Origin: Liolophura sinensis | Lineage: Eukaryota > Mollusca > Polyplacophora > Chitonida > Chitonidae | Assembly: GCF_032854445.1 (NCBI RefSeq) | Contig: NC_088301.1 | Span: 6,124,044 to 6,188,043 of the forward strand | Reading direction: 5' to 3' | DNA: 64,000 bases | In this document: positions 35,598 to 48,300 of the stretch, in pieces | How positions within the stretch are numbered: the first letter of the stretch is position 1 | How the letters are laid out: each line of letters begins with the position of its first letter | Notes under the pieces: generated by a model | Seen by the model: only the letters and a program-made list of their open reading frames with translations | Database searches by the model: none | Told to the model about the DNA's origin: nothing | Made by a program: the position numbers and the translations under genes

Positions 35598-35865
35598 TAT
35601 TTATTTATTTATTTGATTGGTGTTTTACGCCGTACTCAAGAATATATCTCACTTATACGACGGCGACAAGCAATATTTTGGGAGGAAACCGGGCCGAACC
35701 CGGAGGAAATCCACGACCATCTGCAGGCTGCTACCAGACCTTCCCACTTACGGCCGGAGAGGAAGTCAGCCTGAGCTGGATTGAACTCACAGCGACCGCA
35801 ATGGTGAGAAGCTCCTTGGTCATTACGCTGCGCTAGCGCGCTAAGCAACTGAGCCACGGAGGCCC
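35598..35865 (-). mobile_element. tRNA-SINE, full length
   Basis: The reverse-oriented copy runs from the ATTTGATTGGTGTTTTACGC tail to the head GGGCCTCCGTGGCTCAGTTG. The A-box-like TGGCTCAGTTG and a B-box region are visible. Confidence 0.9.
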
Positions 35866-37564
35866 ACACACTAATATATAGTGTCCAGGATAATTTACAC
35901 ATGTAATAACCGTAGAATCCCTTCTTTATGAAATAAATTAAAATAGCTAATTAAACTTTTTACCACAAATAAACATTTTTTTTAACCTAGGTCACTGATT
36001 GTATCATTTTTTATTACATCACTGAAACAATATGATGATAAATCAATGATAGCATTCGTTCATTCATATTTAACTGTAAGCAGCATGTTTTGGTGATAGA
36101 GAGTTTACATTTCGTGCAGTGTTTTACAAATGACTAAATTGAATAAATCAATTATAGCTATAGTGGCCATATATTGATCTCGTGTGTATTAGTCCGTTTT
36201 CGATATAGTTTCTCTTCGGCCTTTAGTTGAACCCGAATATAACAGACGTGTAACCGTGTGCGAGACGCACGCTGCAGGCATCTAGGATTTTCAGTCTAAT
36301 TTTGTGGATAACAGAGGTCTACCAAAACGGTAAAATATTATTATGAATTTTTTGATACTCATGATTAACGAAGTACTGCTTTACAATATTTCTTTGTAGA
36401 TAAATTCACTGCTATCAATGAATGTTCTTATGATATTTGTGTGTCAATGTTAAACGTGGAAATGTACTCTGACAGTGATAGTTACAAGGAAAGGGAGATA
36501 ACTCCATGTGAATTGGAGCGCAGCGTGCAGGTTAATTTTAAAACATATCTTCTTTCTTGCTTTCAGCCAATCTGACACGGATACTGATTTGAATATTGAT
36601 ACAGGAACTACTGATTCGTATTGGAATGTGGTCCAAGATAAAAGGATGGTTTAAATATATATCACTGGGCACCAACATAAAGGTTACCAGTATCTATATC
36701 AGCAGTGGCGTGCAACCTCGTAGTGGTGTACAATAGCCTCATCACACATTTTGCAGCCAAATCAACTTATATTTGACAGTACCTGTAGCGGCAACGTTCG
36801 GCTTCATATACAGGTACCGTTCAAGTTCACCGCACAAGGACTTCTAGCCCCATGTTTTCATCAACTCCATACTAGTATTATTTGTACAGATCCTGTTCAG
36901 TGACTGTCACAACAATTCGTGTTGTTCTGGACTAACCATTTAAATTTGATATGTGCATTTAACGTCGCAAACCTTGCGTGAATGAGTGCTTTGTAAGTTC
37001 CTTCAAGCAGGTGTTGCCGAGGATAAGCATGTATAGGTCTTTGAGAATATATAACCATGAGGTACAGAGAGTGAAAGCCTATAGCAGCCTTTCTGGCAAC
37101 AAAGTGATTTGATGGAAAATCATCCATAGGAAAAAGAAATTAAGAGGAATTTTGACTAAACATTGAAATATTCAGGGTAGTGCTTTGAGTCCTACCTGCT
37201 ACTAACTAGTGGGGCGCTGTCTTAAAAACATGTAGAAATTTTTTAAGCCTAGCTTTTTGTGTTTTCTTTGAAAAATAATTAGAAGTTCGAAAGGTAATTT
37301 TTGTCTGATTGGTTACGTTCAATTAGGTTTGTTGGACAAACTTCACTCGCGCAAATAAATCTAACATTTGACCTGGTATAGTATTAACTCTAACCATGTC
37401 TATGTATATAAATGAATGATGCACTGTTTCAAACGATAAATTGCTGGCGATAACTTTTAGTTCCAAGATTTGTCTAGAGCAGTCCCACATTATCGCGGTA
37501 TTCTTTGTTGATTTCTTACCGTAGTTTTCATTTATGAATGATCATTTACGTGTAACACACATAC

Positions 37565-37639
37565 CAGACCGCAACAGTGCCGAAAATACCACAGACCATA
37601 AAGACGATAGCCAAAACCAGTCCAACATCGACGAATGCT
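37565..37639 (-). CDS. Exon encoding a single membrane helix
   Basis: Between a TTTTAG acceptor and a GTATGT donor the translation is AFVDVGLVLAIVFMVCGIFG then TVAVW, a clear transmembrane helix. Phase 2 to 2. Confidence 0.55.
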
Positions 37640-40600
37640 CTAAAATAGTATCACAGTAAACATTACCGTGATATTTACGGTATCAAGGTCGTCATTTATT
37701 AGGCTGGTGTTTATTGAAGAGCTTAGGAGTTTTGTACTTTTTAGATCCATGGGTAGAAGGAGAGGTTTATGTGATTGGTGTTTACGCCGTATTCAAAGAA
37801 TATCTCACTTATTGGCGGTCAGCGTTATGGTGGGACGACCATTTGCAAGCAGAGAGAACTAGATCCATACGCAATATCATGCTGTGCCTTGTTTGACAAA
37901 CACGTGATGGTTGGCAAACTTAGTAGCCATCATCTCGATCGTTGAGGGCCTCGCCTTCCATGTCCATCTCCATGCCCACTCACACACACAAACACCCCTC
38001 TGTTCTCACTGTCCTCCATGGTCCGACCATTTATATGCGTAAATGACATCAGGTCATTAACACTAAAATACCCCGATCATTATAGGTGTAAATGGCATCA
38101 GGTCATTAACACTAAACTACCCCAATCATTATATGTGTAAATGACATCAGGTCATTAACACTAAACTACCCGGATCATTATAGGTGTAAATGACATCAGG
38201 TCATTAACACTAAACTACCCGGATCATTATAGGTGTAAATGACATCAGGTCATTAACACTAAACTACCCCGATCATTATATGTGTAAACGACATCAGGTC
38301 ATTATGCCATTTAGAGATTAATAAATTGTGCAGATTTTCAATGTTCTGCGTAAATTTATCGTACTCAAGAATACTTCACGTATACGACGGCGGCTAGGGG
38401 AAACCCACGACCATCCGCAGGCTGCTGCCAAACCTTCCCACGTACAGCCGGGAGGGAAGCCAGCATGAGCTGGACTTGAACTCAGAGCGACCGCATTGGT
38501 GAGAGGCTCCTGGGTCATTGCGCGGTGTTGGCGTGCTAACCACCTCGACCACAGAGGTTCTTCCCATATTTTCTCTTCTCTACTATTTTAACCCGTTTAT
38601 AATTTCCTGGTAACCTCATCCTTCTCATTTACTTCTGCTCCTTATTCCTACTAATTTAATTACAATTGTATAAAATTTTCTAAGGGGAGAGCCATATGAG
38701 TTGTGGAGCTTGCCAAACAACCCGTTTGCTCTACTTGAGGAAGACATTTTCGAGGCTTCCTCAGTAGAGCCCTGATGTTGTGCCGCAAACAGACGGTCCC
38801 TCAGCACAGCTCCCACATCTCTCCGTGCAGTTTGATACATATGTAACTGCGAAGCAAACTCAAAACACAATTCTTTGAGTCAGGTTGAAGAATTAGTTTT
38901 GCTTGGTTTTCAGTTTGTGTATTCCAAACAATGTATAACGGCTTTGTGCTAATTGGCAGTACCAATTCGTAAGCGGCAGTGGAAAAAATGATAATATTTA
39001 TGCTAATTGTCAGTTTGCGATGTGAACAACTCCTGTCCAAGCATCACCGTTACATCGTCAGATGAACTTGGACTCCCAGATTGGTTGGCCCTGAAAAAGT
39101 TGATCGAAACAATTTGGTCAAAAGCTGGGACTATAATAGGCTAGTCACAACGACTTTCGACCACAATTCTTATGGTAAAGAGTGTGTATTGATCGAACAA
39201 ATTCTCTCACATAGATTTTACCTATATAGTTTGTCTATGTCCTTGTCCTTGATTATATCCGTGTTATTGTCCTTGTCCTTGATTAGGTCCTTGCTATTGC
39301 CCTTGTCCTTGATTATATCCATGTTATTGTCCTTGTCCTTGATTAGGTCCTTGCTATTGTCCTTGTCCTTGATTATATCCTTGCTTTTTATGGTATATGT
39401 TGTTTACTTGTGTATGTGAAAGCAAATATCTCTGAGATTGTATTTCTTGAAGAGCGATTTGTAAGAGAAGTAACTTCCTAATTTATTGCGTTTTTTTCTG
39501 TTTAATTTATGGAATTTTTTTTCTCATTAGAAATGGGTAAATTACCAAATCATGCGGGATGCCAAACCATTCACAGGGCCACAGTCTGACATAGGCGTAT
39601 TGACGTCAGCTTTGACATTAAAGCATGCTGTCTAAACTACTATAAAGCATTACCCTACATATATACTTACATGATTAAAGAGAGGCACAGCTCAGAAAGA
39701 AAACATCAACAAATTTAGATTTGCGAATGGAAAACAATACTGGCTTGAGCGTAGAGAGTTTGTCTGTGGTACTTGTCATCTTCACATGGTCTTCTGTATA
39801 GCAGCAACAACATAATAGTCGTACATACTGTATACAATCAGAACTTATCTTTTGCTATGCTGTATATGTAGTACCTGGCATTATTGTGTGGTATTGTGTG
39901 GAAGTGGATGTGACAAGCGAAAATATCGACATTAGCTGTATTTTTAAAAGTATAAACAGTTAATAAAGCAGTTAAAAAGGCTCTATTGGAGAATTTTGGG
40001 CGAAGTCATTTTCCACTAATCAAATAAAAATTTCTGTATTTAAAGTGAATAGCTCATATTATTGCCTGTCCGTAAAGACCAGACTTTCACCTGCAATGTC
40101 TATAGTGGTAAAATGATTATAATGCGACCCGGTTTATTTCTTGTAGGTAATACCCGCAAGAGACGATGTTTTGTGAAAGATTATTTTGGTTGTTATAAAA
40201 TAATAGCGAAGTTCGGTTGGAATCACACTGATCGATGTTTGTGCCAAATATGTCCTGTATAGTCTCCCTAAACGTTATTGTTTTGCCCGATGCAGAATAA
40301 TGCTGGAGAAGTGTTATGGCGCTAGACAAGAATAAAAATAAATAAAACCATCAGAAATGCATTTTGGAATGCAAATTTACATGAAGTAAATAAAACACAG
40401 GATATTTTTGCTCTTGGGCAAAAAAGGATTTGTATATACATATATAACCTATATTATTCACTTTGACAGCAATTATGTAGCGCAATTTGATTTTAAAATC
40501 AGTTAAACTTACACGGACCACTTTTACAATTGTAAATCCTGAACGTGTGGATACTGTAAGGTTTACCCAGTCTCACCGTCTAGAAGTGGTCCGTGCCGAG

Positions 40601-42066
40601 CTGGGTGTGAGTACACGGTGTTCGCCGCAGATTATGCCCAATCTTTATATCACGAGCCATGTGAGACGTGTACGTAGGCGAATAAGTCGATGACTGTATT
40701 GTAGGGCTACGTTTTCTGCCAACAAAGTTAGCACAAATTATAACAATTCAAGTGTGATACACATTTACTCGTTTCTGCATTAGATCTGCAATCCAAGCAA
40801 GGAATCATCGATAGTCACCCGCTTCCCGTTACTTGCCAAAGGTTGTAGGTTTTAACAGTTATGAGCCTGATCGCAGATACAAATTGTATTGTTCAGTCTC
40901 ACCGGATCACATAAAAAATTGTTGAAATGCAAATGGACGAGAGAAAGTACGAAATGCATTGCAAACGTATAGCTTGGAATGTGAGCTGTGCCATAACTGG
41001 TAAACGGCTATAGACTTTTGTCACAGGCGCCATGTCTGTTCGTACTACAAGTGAACGCAACCAACGAAAGGTAGATCAATAATGTTACAATAGAGGCTCT
41101 AACACAGTAACACGTAATTGGCCATTTGTACTTACGCCTTTGGTATGTAGGTCCGTCTGGGTCATTGCCACAGTTTCCGTCACAAACTTCTGTTTTAAGA
41201 TCGCACGTGCCGAAACACTTGTTGTATAACAGCCTACCCTCTGACATTTAGATTCCATGACCACAGTGTGAGTTAATTCGGGTCCAATCTGTGTGGTCAG
41301 TTGTTCATTTCTTTGCACTTAAATTTTGTGTGCATTCTGGTGGCATATTTCTCGCGCATTGCAAGATGACAATGGTCAGGTTTACATTGATGGGATTCAC
41401 CATTAAATATGGGAATTACCCCCAAAAGCATGCATTAATCATTTCACATGTCTAAATTAGACAACTATTCAGAATGAAAACATCGGAAATGCAGTCGAAT
41501 GACGTCTATAGAACTGGTACAAGGTTTAAGTAATGTGCTGCTTACCGCTGATTGACATCAATATAGATCCAGTTTTTTTTTTCAGAAGCCAGCTTGTCGC
41601 ACGTGATAAATGAACCAATGTATATCAAAGTTGCCATGTTTAAATGGACAATTTTATAACACTAGAGCTACACATACGTGAGGTGATCAAATACTGAAAA
41701 TGTCCCCGGCAAGAAAGGATATTATACTAGATGTTTCTACATGTTTATGTAATACATTTTTGATAATGTCGGTTATTGTTCGTCCCCTCACTTTTTCATT
41801 ACCTATGCAATAAAGACAATATGACCCCATTAGTGAATACAATGTAGGCCACTGAATACAAATTTATTGATGCAGTTTTACCACAGAACGATTGTAATTT
41901 AAATTCATCCAAACCTATTAAAAAAATCAAACCTCCTTTTCTATTAAAACATCTGTTTTCATATTAATTTGTCAGTCGGCTTACCTTCAAGACAGCACGC
42001 AGAGTGCAAGATTAATGGCATTGAAAGAGCTAGTACTTGCACCGTGGTGAGTACTCCGTGGTTTGA
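37565..42066 (-). CDS. Unrecognised small cysteine-rich membrane protein (partial model)
   Basis: At least three minus-strand exons join in phase: 42066-41985 (hydrophobic, ends VLALSMPLILHSACC, signal-peptide-like), 41240-41136 and about 38846-38770. A fourth, 37639-37565, encodes a single membrane helix. The ectodomain has CFGTCDLKTEVCDGNC and NCTERCGSCAEGPSVC, spaced like small EGF-type modules. No ATG is visible in frame before the signal-like segment, and no good donor is found after the third exon before a TGA. The gene is therefore either incomplete in my reading or decayed. It lies between the phosphatase and MATE genes on the same strand. No family is recognised. Confidence 0.4.
37770..37850 (-). 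mobile_element. tRNA-SINE fragment
   Basis: GATTGGTGTTTACGCCGTAT, CACTTATTGGCGG and TCAGCGTTATGGTGGGACGA match the SINE 3' half in reverse. Confidence 0.7.
38030..38310. repeat. 49-bp tandem repeat (about 5.5 copies)
   Basis: Near-identical units of GATCATTATAGGTGTAAATG, ACATCAGGTCATTAACACTA and AACTACCCC. Confidence 0.9.
38350..38556 (-). mobile_element. tRNA-SINE, nearly full length
   Basis: Runs in reverse from CGTACTCAAGAATACTTCAC to a tRNA-like head ending CCACAGAGG. Confidence 0.85.
38770..38846 (-). CDS. Exon with EGF-like cysteines
   Basis: After a TTCGCAG acceptor the frame gives TYVSNCTERCGSCAEGPSVC then GTTSGLY and a TGA. The start phase matches the exon at 41136-41240. The 3' boundary is unresolved. 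Confidence 0.4.
39228..39395. repeat. 30-bp tandem repeat
   Basis: About 5-6 copies of TTGTCCTTGTCCTTGATTAG plus GTCCTTGCTA, alternating ATATCC/AGGTCC variants. Confidence 0.9.
39400..41135. other. No recognised feature
   Basis: Only a perfect 12-bp inverted repeat (CACGGACCACTT at 40512-40523, AAGTGGTCCGTG at 40584-40595) stands out. Confidence 0.4.
41136..41240 (-). CDS. Exon encoding a cysteine-rich segment
   Basis: Encodes GRLLYNKCFGTCDLKTEVCD and GNCGNDPDGPTYQR, flanked by a TGTCAG acceptor and a strong GTAAGTAC donor. Phase 1 to 1. Confidence 0.5.
41985..42066 (-). CDS. Signal-peptide-like exon
   Basis: Encodes SNHGVLTTVQVLALSMPLIL then HSACCLE with a GTAAGC donor. The hydrophobic core followed by small residues looks like a secretion signal. 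The upstream codon is a stop, so the initiating ATG must be on another exon. Confidence 0.4.
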
Positions 42067-43121
42067 CTAGAAACAGCTATGCTGGTGGCCAGCTATGTTC
42101 ACATTGGAGAGTTTAGATTCGTGTTACAAAATGCCACGTCGAATTACACATAGTTACGTGTACATTGTTATTTTCCTAATTTATTACAAATTACTTTCTG
42201 TAACTAGAAACTGCACGGAACAATTTCCCGTTAAACACTTTAATTTAGTGTTCAATTTTCCTACACGAGGAAGTAAACGTGCATTAAAAATACTTTTTTT
42301 TTTACTTATCATATTGATATCAAACTGAAGAGAGTAGGGCAGTAATCTTGTGGTGATTAAACTCGTTGTGAAATAAGAAGTTTCAATCCATTGTTTGTGT
42401 ATATAGATTTTCTCATGTCTAGATCATTATTTAAAATCCCCGTGACAATTTTCCGAATAATTTCAATATGTCTAATATTATTTCAATCGCATATCAGTGC
42501 CTGTAGTTTCATAGGGGTTTACAACACCTATTGGACTGCAGTCTGAAGAGAATGTATTATGTACCGTAAAACACAGTGCGAACGCTATGAAGGTTCCAGT
42601 CCTCTCTGCTCCCAAAAAGTGGACAGAGTGTACCAAGTATGGTGATCATGCCTTCAGAAAATAACGACGTGGGAGAGGTATGTAGTGCTTTACTTTTACT
42701 TTCCTTGTTTGTTTTCCTTGTTTGCTTTATAATAGGGTGTATGTCAGAAACTATTTGGGTTTTGGTTTGTCTGAAGCATCTCATGTGAGCTTTTTTAAGT
42801 CTGCATCGCCCATCAACATTGAAACTCTCGCATTAAGTCCAGTTGAAGCGTTCATTCCATGCGACGCTTCCTTGACAAGCGGTTCCCATACCAGGCGACG
42901 ATTCCATACCAGGCAACGAGTCCATACTAGGCGGTTTCCATTTAAGGCAAGTGTCTATTCCAGGCGACTTGTTCACACAAGGCCATTTTTCCATAACACA
43001 AACAAAAAAACACTCGTGTTGAAATCAAACACAACAACTTGTGTTGTTTCATTCAACACAGAAATGTGTTCCCTCAACACAAGCATGTGTTAAATAAATG
43101 TGAAGCTCACATGCTTGTGAA

Positions 43122-43350
43122 GGGACCTCCGTGGCTCAGTTGAGCGTGTTAGCGCAGCGTAATGACCCAGCAGCCTATCACCAATGCGGTCGCTGTAAGT
43201 TCAAGTCCAGCTCATGCTGGTTTCCTCTCAAGCCGTATGTGGGTAGGTCTGCTGATGGTCGTGGGTTTCCCCGGTTTCCTCCCACCACAATGTTGGCCGC
43301 TGTCGCAGAAATGAAATATTCTTGAGAACGACGTAAAACACCAATCATAA
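43122..43350 (+). mobile_element. tRNA-SINE, full length
   Basis: The head GACCTCCGTGGCTCAGTTGA (A box) and GTTCAAGTCC (B box) mark a pol III promoter. The tail is TTGAGAACGACGTAAAACAC then CAATCATA. Confidence 0.9.
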
Positions 43351-43624
43351 CTACACATGTTTGTGATACAAAATATTGTAACAGAAAAGATAGACTTGTC
43401 CAAATATGACACATATTAGATAAAAACGTATCTAATTCCAGCAACGAGTTTACATGTTATTCGGCAAATGTCTACGTGTACATGTGATTCTGGTGGAATA
43501 CGAACATGTAATTCTGACATTCTTACATGTTACATTATTTCGGTATCATATATTGTCTACATGTAATAGACAATACGTCTACATCCTTTTGCCGCAATAT
43601 GCCTATATTTTATTCCAGTGACAC

Positions 43625-44000
43625 CGCTACATGTTTGTTTTGGCAACATATCCACATGTTAATCGGGCACCAATTTTACATGTTATCCTGACAACATGTC
43701 CACGTGTTATTCCGGCATCAATTCTACATGTTACCCTGACAACATGTCCACGTGTTATTCCGGCATCAATTCTACATGTTATCCTGACAACATGTCCACG
43801 TGTTATTCCGGCATCAATTCTGCTTGTTATCCTGACAACCTGCCCACATGTTATTACGGCATCAACTCTACGTGTTAGCCTGACAACATGTCCACATGTT
43901 ATTCCGGCATCAATTTTTCATGTTATTCTGACAACATGTCCTTATGTTATTTTGGCAACATATCCACCTGCTATTTATCCACATGCTGCATCCGCATGTG
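43625..44000. repeat. 48-bp tandem repeat (about 6-7 copies)
   Basis: Units of ACATGTCCACGTGTTATTCC, GGCATCAATTCTACATGTTA and TCCTGACA. A degenerate fringe extends back to about 43450. Confidence 0.9.
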
Positions 44001-44107
44001 ATTCCGGTCATCATGTCTGCAAGTAATTCCCACCACATGGAACGCATAAATTCGCAGCCAAATAAAGAGAAAATCATTAAATGAAAACTCAGAACGTCAA
44101 GGACGAT

Positions 44108-44410
44108 CGCGTCGATGGTCTAGTGGTCGGAGCGTCCGCCTCAAAGCCGGAGACAGTGGATCAAACTCAGGTCTGATGATACCAAAGACTTTGAAAGATG
44201 TTGTTGCTTCCTCGCTTGGCGCTCAGGACTGAGAGATTAGAGCAGGGAAACAGGGCCGGTTGGCCCGTTGTCAGTGTAATATGACTGGGTGAGTTTTCAT
44301 GTCTGGTGTCTTAGGCATGATATTTAATGTCGACAGCACTTTTGCAGCATGGGACAAGAAGACATAATATATGTACAAACACCTAAAAACTCCTCGCTGT
44401 AATATGATTG
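44108..44410 (+). mobile_element. tRNA-headed SINE (same family as 17055)
   Basis: The head GTCGATGGTCTAGTGGTCGG carries an A box (TGGTCTAGTGG) and a B box (GGATCAAACTC). The body CTTCCTCGCTTGGCGCTCAG matches the 17055 copy; the tail is degraded. Confidence 0.8.
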
Positions 44411-45229
44411 AAACATAGCTAAGGACGGAAGAAATCTCCAACGATACATACAGAAAAAAACAGAGCGCCAAAGAAAAGAACCGACGAAGTTCAAAGAATA
44501 TAAAAAACCGTGTTTAATTTTGCATACTATTGCAAAAACAGTTCTCACTACAGTTAAATGTTATTTTATGTACATGTACTCGTACAGTGAGCATAAAAGC
44601 TATACTGTTGACGTTATGTACAAGAAAGTGGAAACACTTACCGCTAGTGTCAAGTAGTAAGCTTAGTGCGAAAATCACAAAAAATTCACAATATTGCAAA
44701 ATTATTCACAGTAACAGTTTATCGTTAATTTTGTAAGAAGTTAGCTTTTGTGGCAATCCAAGCATTATTAATCCCAGAAGACACTGTAGTTCTCTGACAT
44801 TCTGATATTTCAGTCATTTCATGTGCATGTACGCGTGTAGCCCAAAGCATTCTCTATTTAAAGATTGCAGTGATGGCCCATTTTAATTTATTTTTCAATT
44901 AACAAGACAAGAATGCCAAATTAATACAGTTTTAATCCAAAAGTAACAAATGCTGCAAAAAGAACAGCGTTTAATAATAATAACTTATTAATTTAGTGCC
45001 AGCATATTGTCTAGATAGCTAAATGGCAATTACCGCTACAACTGCTCTCTACCAATAAATCGAATAATTCCCCAAAATAACAGCTGTATTTGAGCTTAAA
45101 GTAGTGCATGGGATAAAGTTAGCTTGAGGATTATCACAAGACCAAATCGTAAAAGTGACGAATGAGCCGTTTAAGCCGGAGTCATAAGTTACAGTCCATA
45201 TTTCAGGCAGACCGGGAATGACAAGATGT

Positions 45230-45304
45230 TCACTCCAGGTTCTCATATGTGTGCGCTGTCTCCAGATACACCTTGGCCACTTGGTGTACGAAATGGAACT
45301 GCTC
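45230..45304 (-). CDS. RPTP terminal exon
   Basis: Encodes [20 protein letters not shown] then ENLE and TGA (45232-45230). It corresponds to the last helix of D2 (EQYxFxHxxxxxYL). Acceptor TTTACAG; phase 0. Confidence 0.9.
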   Translation of the reverse strand, partial: EQFHFVHQVAKVYLETAHTYENLE

Positions 45305-48300
45305 CTGTAAAGAAATTATCGGTGATGTATAGACATAACAAAATTCGGTTATAAGTTGTGCAAGACTCTACTGGAGGCTGGGGAAGACGTTGTATTAATT
45401 TGATTTTATTTGATTGAATTACGCCGTACTCAATAACATTTTACTTCTATGACGGAGGTCAGCATTATGGTGTGAGCAAATGGGGCAGAGCTAGGGGGAA
45501 ACCCACGACCATCTTGTAGGATGATGTCCTGTAGGCATAGATTGTTTTGTTTGATTCTTTTCACATAGGCGAGGAGACGTCTCCAATTGTACACAGAATG
45601 GAACTGATATGTACAATCCCATTGTGCTGTTGGCTACCGCGCCAATTCGCTGGTAGCCTTAACTACCCCACGGATGATCTAGAAGTCTGCAAATGTCTAT
45701 TTGATAGCTCAAGCACTAAGGTTTATTTTCATTTCATTTTGGCAATTATTCTACTAGACTTTCTACTTTATTCAGGCGTCGAAAACCTGTTCTCTATTGT
45801 AAATGACGCTCAGAGCACAGAATGCAGTTTATTCAGATATAGCTGGAAAATAACTCCTTACGGGTAAGATAAAATAGGTCCACGGATTTGTGCCTGATCA
45901 GATCTCTCATTGAGGCAATCTGATTGGCCAAAGAGAGGACATCCGCTTAGACATGGCCTTTTAAGTAGGTCTCTCTTGTATAGACAGTCTTATTTAAATA
46001 TCTCATTTTGACTTTATTAATGTGCGTGTAAAGATCTTGTCTTCGAGAAGCAGCGAACAGAATAATATAATTACAGACGTACAGTATAGAGAGTAAAACC
46101 AAAGCAGCCACGACGGTGTGATAGCTGGCAAATATTGACACGTGAAATATGGCGTTTTGTCAATTTACCTTAGTTAAGGTTTCATTCTAACTGTTCATGT
46201 AAATGCTTTAATAGTACCAAATTACACATCCGCTAGCACCAGGGCTTCAGCAAAATAAGATGAAAAAATGCAGTGCTAAAATTGCAATTTATTAGGTGTA
46301 ACTCATCTAGTCTTACTCAAAACCCTGTGTTTTCGTCACATTTAACATGCAATAACATTAATTTACAGTTTTTTAATATTCATATAACAAATGACTTATT
46401 CATTTCTTTTTATTTTCCATTAATGAAAATAACTGGAAAATCTGCACAATGCAAGAGATTATTAGTCTCCATGTTGTGCTCCGTTATAGGCTATGTCTGT
46501 ATAAAGGGGGATTACTCTGATGGGCTAAACATCCCCGAGACCTGGTCCAATTGCATGCTTTTAATGTGATGGTTTTCTTAAAACATGATGACAGTACAGA
46601 TTCAGATTATTTCTACGTCAGTCACATTTTACAAGTTGCAATTAACGTCGTCTCTAATTCTAATTTAATTCCGTTTCAGCCCTGGTGCTAGCGGGCGTCT
46701 AAGGTAATACATTTAATCATTTACATGGACAGTTAAATTGAAATCCCACCGAAGTAAATTGTCTGGGCGCTGGATATCACCGGTTATGTGTGACCATTTG
46801 TCAACTATCGTGCTCTTGTCGATATTCTCGTTTTACTGACTGTTCTGTGGTCTTTTGTATTCACAACGTACACTACTACCGTGTATTCATGTCTCCAGCT
46901 TATATTATTGCCAGTATAGCCCTGTGTATTGCTTACCAGGTCAGTGATGACCTCCGGTCTATTGGCCCTCATCTGTTTCACCGTGTGGACGATGTTCACT
47001 TGCTGGTCCACCTTCAGTCTCTCAATCACCGACGCAGCCACACAGAACACACCGCATTTCGTCACACCGTCTCTGAACATCAAAGCATTCTTTCACAGAC
47101 AATTTAATAGGGAACTTTCGAACACTTTTGTAACTGAAGGTAAAAAACCACAATCCTCCTGTATCATTTAAAATGTGAAACATTTTTGGCTTGTCACATG
47201 ACAGAATATGACATTTTTTTACCTTTGTCGATAAAAGAGTTCGATCTCGAAATAAGACCATGAGTATTATGATACAGTATTCCTTGTTACTGCTACAACA
47301 CAGTAACAGTATCCCTAATTACGTCTACAACACAATAACAGTATGCCTGATTACTGCTACAACACAATAAAAGTATCCCTGATTACTGATACAACACAAT
47401 ATAAGTATCCTTGACTAGTGCTACAACACAGTCAGTATCCCTGGTTACTGCTACATTACAATAACAGTAACCCTGTTTACTGCTACAACACAATAACAGT
47501 ATCCCTGATTCCTGTTACAACACATTAGCGGTATCCCCGAGTACAATAACAGTATCCCTTATTACTGCTACAACACACAGACAGTATTAGTGGTTACAGG
47601 TTTCATTACGGCTTCAACTCAATAACAAAATCCATTATTACGGCTACAACACAATAACCTTCAGTACAATGTTCAATTAAACCAGGACAAAGGCATAATG
47701 CTGGTGCAATAACAACTTACCTACAATGCACCAGAACAGGTTCGTTGCCCGTTTTCTGTTGCCATTTGGTCGCTTCGTTTATGATGGCCAGTAGAGATGG
47801 TATCGAGGAGGGGTCTGGTACATTTACACCTGGCCAGAACTTACATCGGAACTGCTTGATATGATGCGCTGCATTCTGTTAAATGTATAGAAATTTCATT
47901 GAACTTTTTCGATGACAGCAGTGAATCAAACCTAAAATTATTGATGTCAAAAATGAATATCCCGTTAAGTTTTCATAAAATGATTACATAGTTATTAGAT
48001 CAAACTGTGAATTCGTCTAAAGATACTGCCTAAATTACCAGGGAACTATACAATGGTTATATTCTAAGTTTGTGGAGTCCTTACGGTCTCCTTGTGAGCC
48101 AAATGGTAGGTCCATACGGAGAAGCCCTCGCGCTCCTGTTTGCCCTGAATTTTCACAACAAAGGGGTCGAACTGAGTCTCTTCTTTTGGCCAGTATACTC
48201 CAACATCCTTTGGAAAATATGACATTTTAACCGTTAGCACAAATCTCAGGATTTATTATCATTTAAAATATGACCTATTAGGTAAAATTATTTAATCTAC

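Larger units (their letters stand above)
31499..37564. other. Intergenic block between MATE and the cysteine-rich gene
   Basis: The block contains two SINE copies, a 20-bp repeat (33580-33690), a 22-bp minisatellite, a MITE and nothing else I can identify. A plus-strand pair of open stretches at 36440-36660 is described in the findings. Confidence 0.5.
42067..45229. other. Intergenic block downstream of the phosphatase gene
   Basis: Contains an 18-19-bp degenerate CCATACCAGGCGACG repeat (about 42880-42990), two SINEs and a 48-bp array. A possible AATAAA for the phosphatase mRNA is at 44887-44892 (minus). Nothing else is recognised. Confidence 0.4.
45305..46936. other. Last RPTP intron
   Basis: Holds a SINE fragment (45405-45520), a MITE-like element (46228-46698) and a short segment at about 46085-46135 (CGGTGTGATAGCTGGCAAAT) that also occurs at 20035-20065. 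Confidence 0.5.

Noticed and set aside
38625-38870. 81-codon minus frame MCFEFASQLHMYQTARR
   Set aside because: A different frame of the same DNA carries regular cysteines and a matching splice phase, so I prefer the EGF-like reading.
40487-40693. 68-codon plus frame with basic end and a 12-bp inverted repeat as a transposase fragment
   Set aside because: No recognisable motif; the inverted repeat is short and inside the frame.
43122-43350. tRNA gene suggested by A and B boxes
   Set aside because: The tRNA-like head is part of a dispersed SINE with a conserved 3' body; there is no cloverleaf with intact acceptor stem.
44108-44170. tRNA gene candidate (TGGTCTAGTGGTCGGAGCG)
   Set aside because: Same reasoning: it is the head of the second SINE family, with no acceptor-stem closure.
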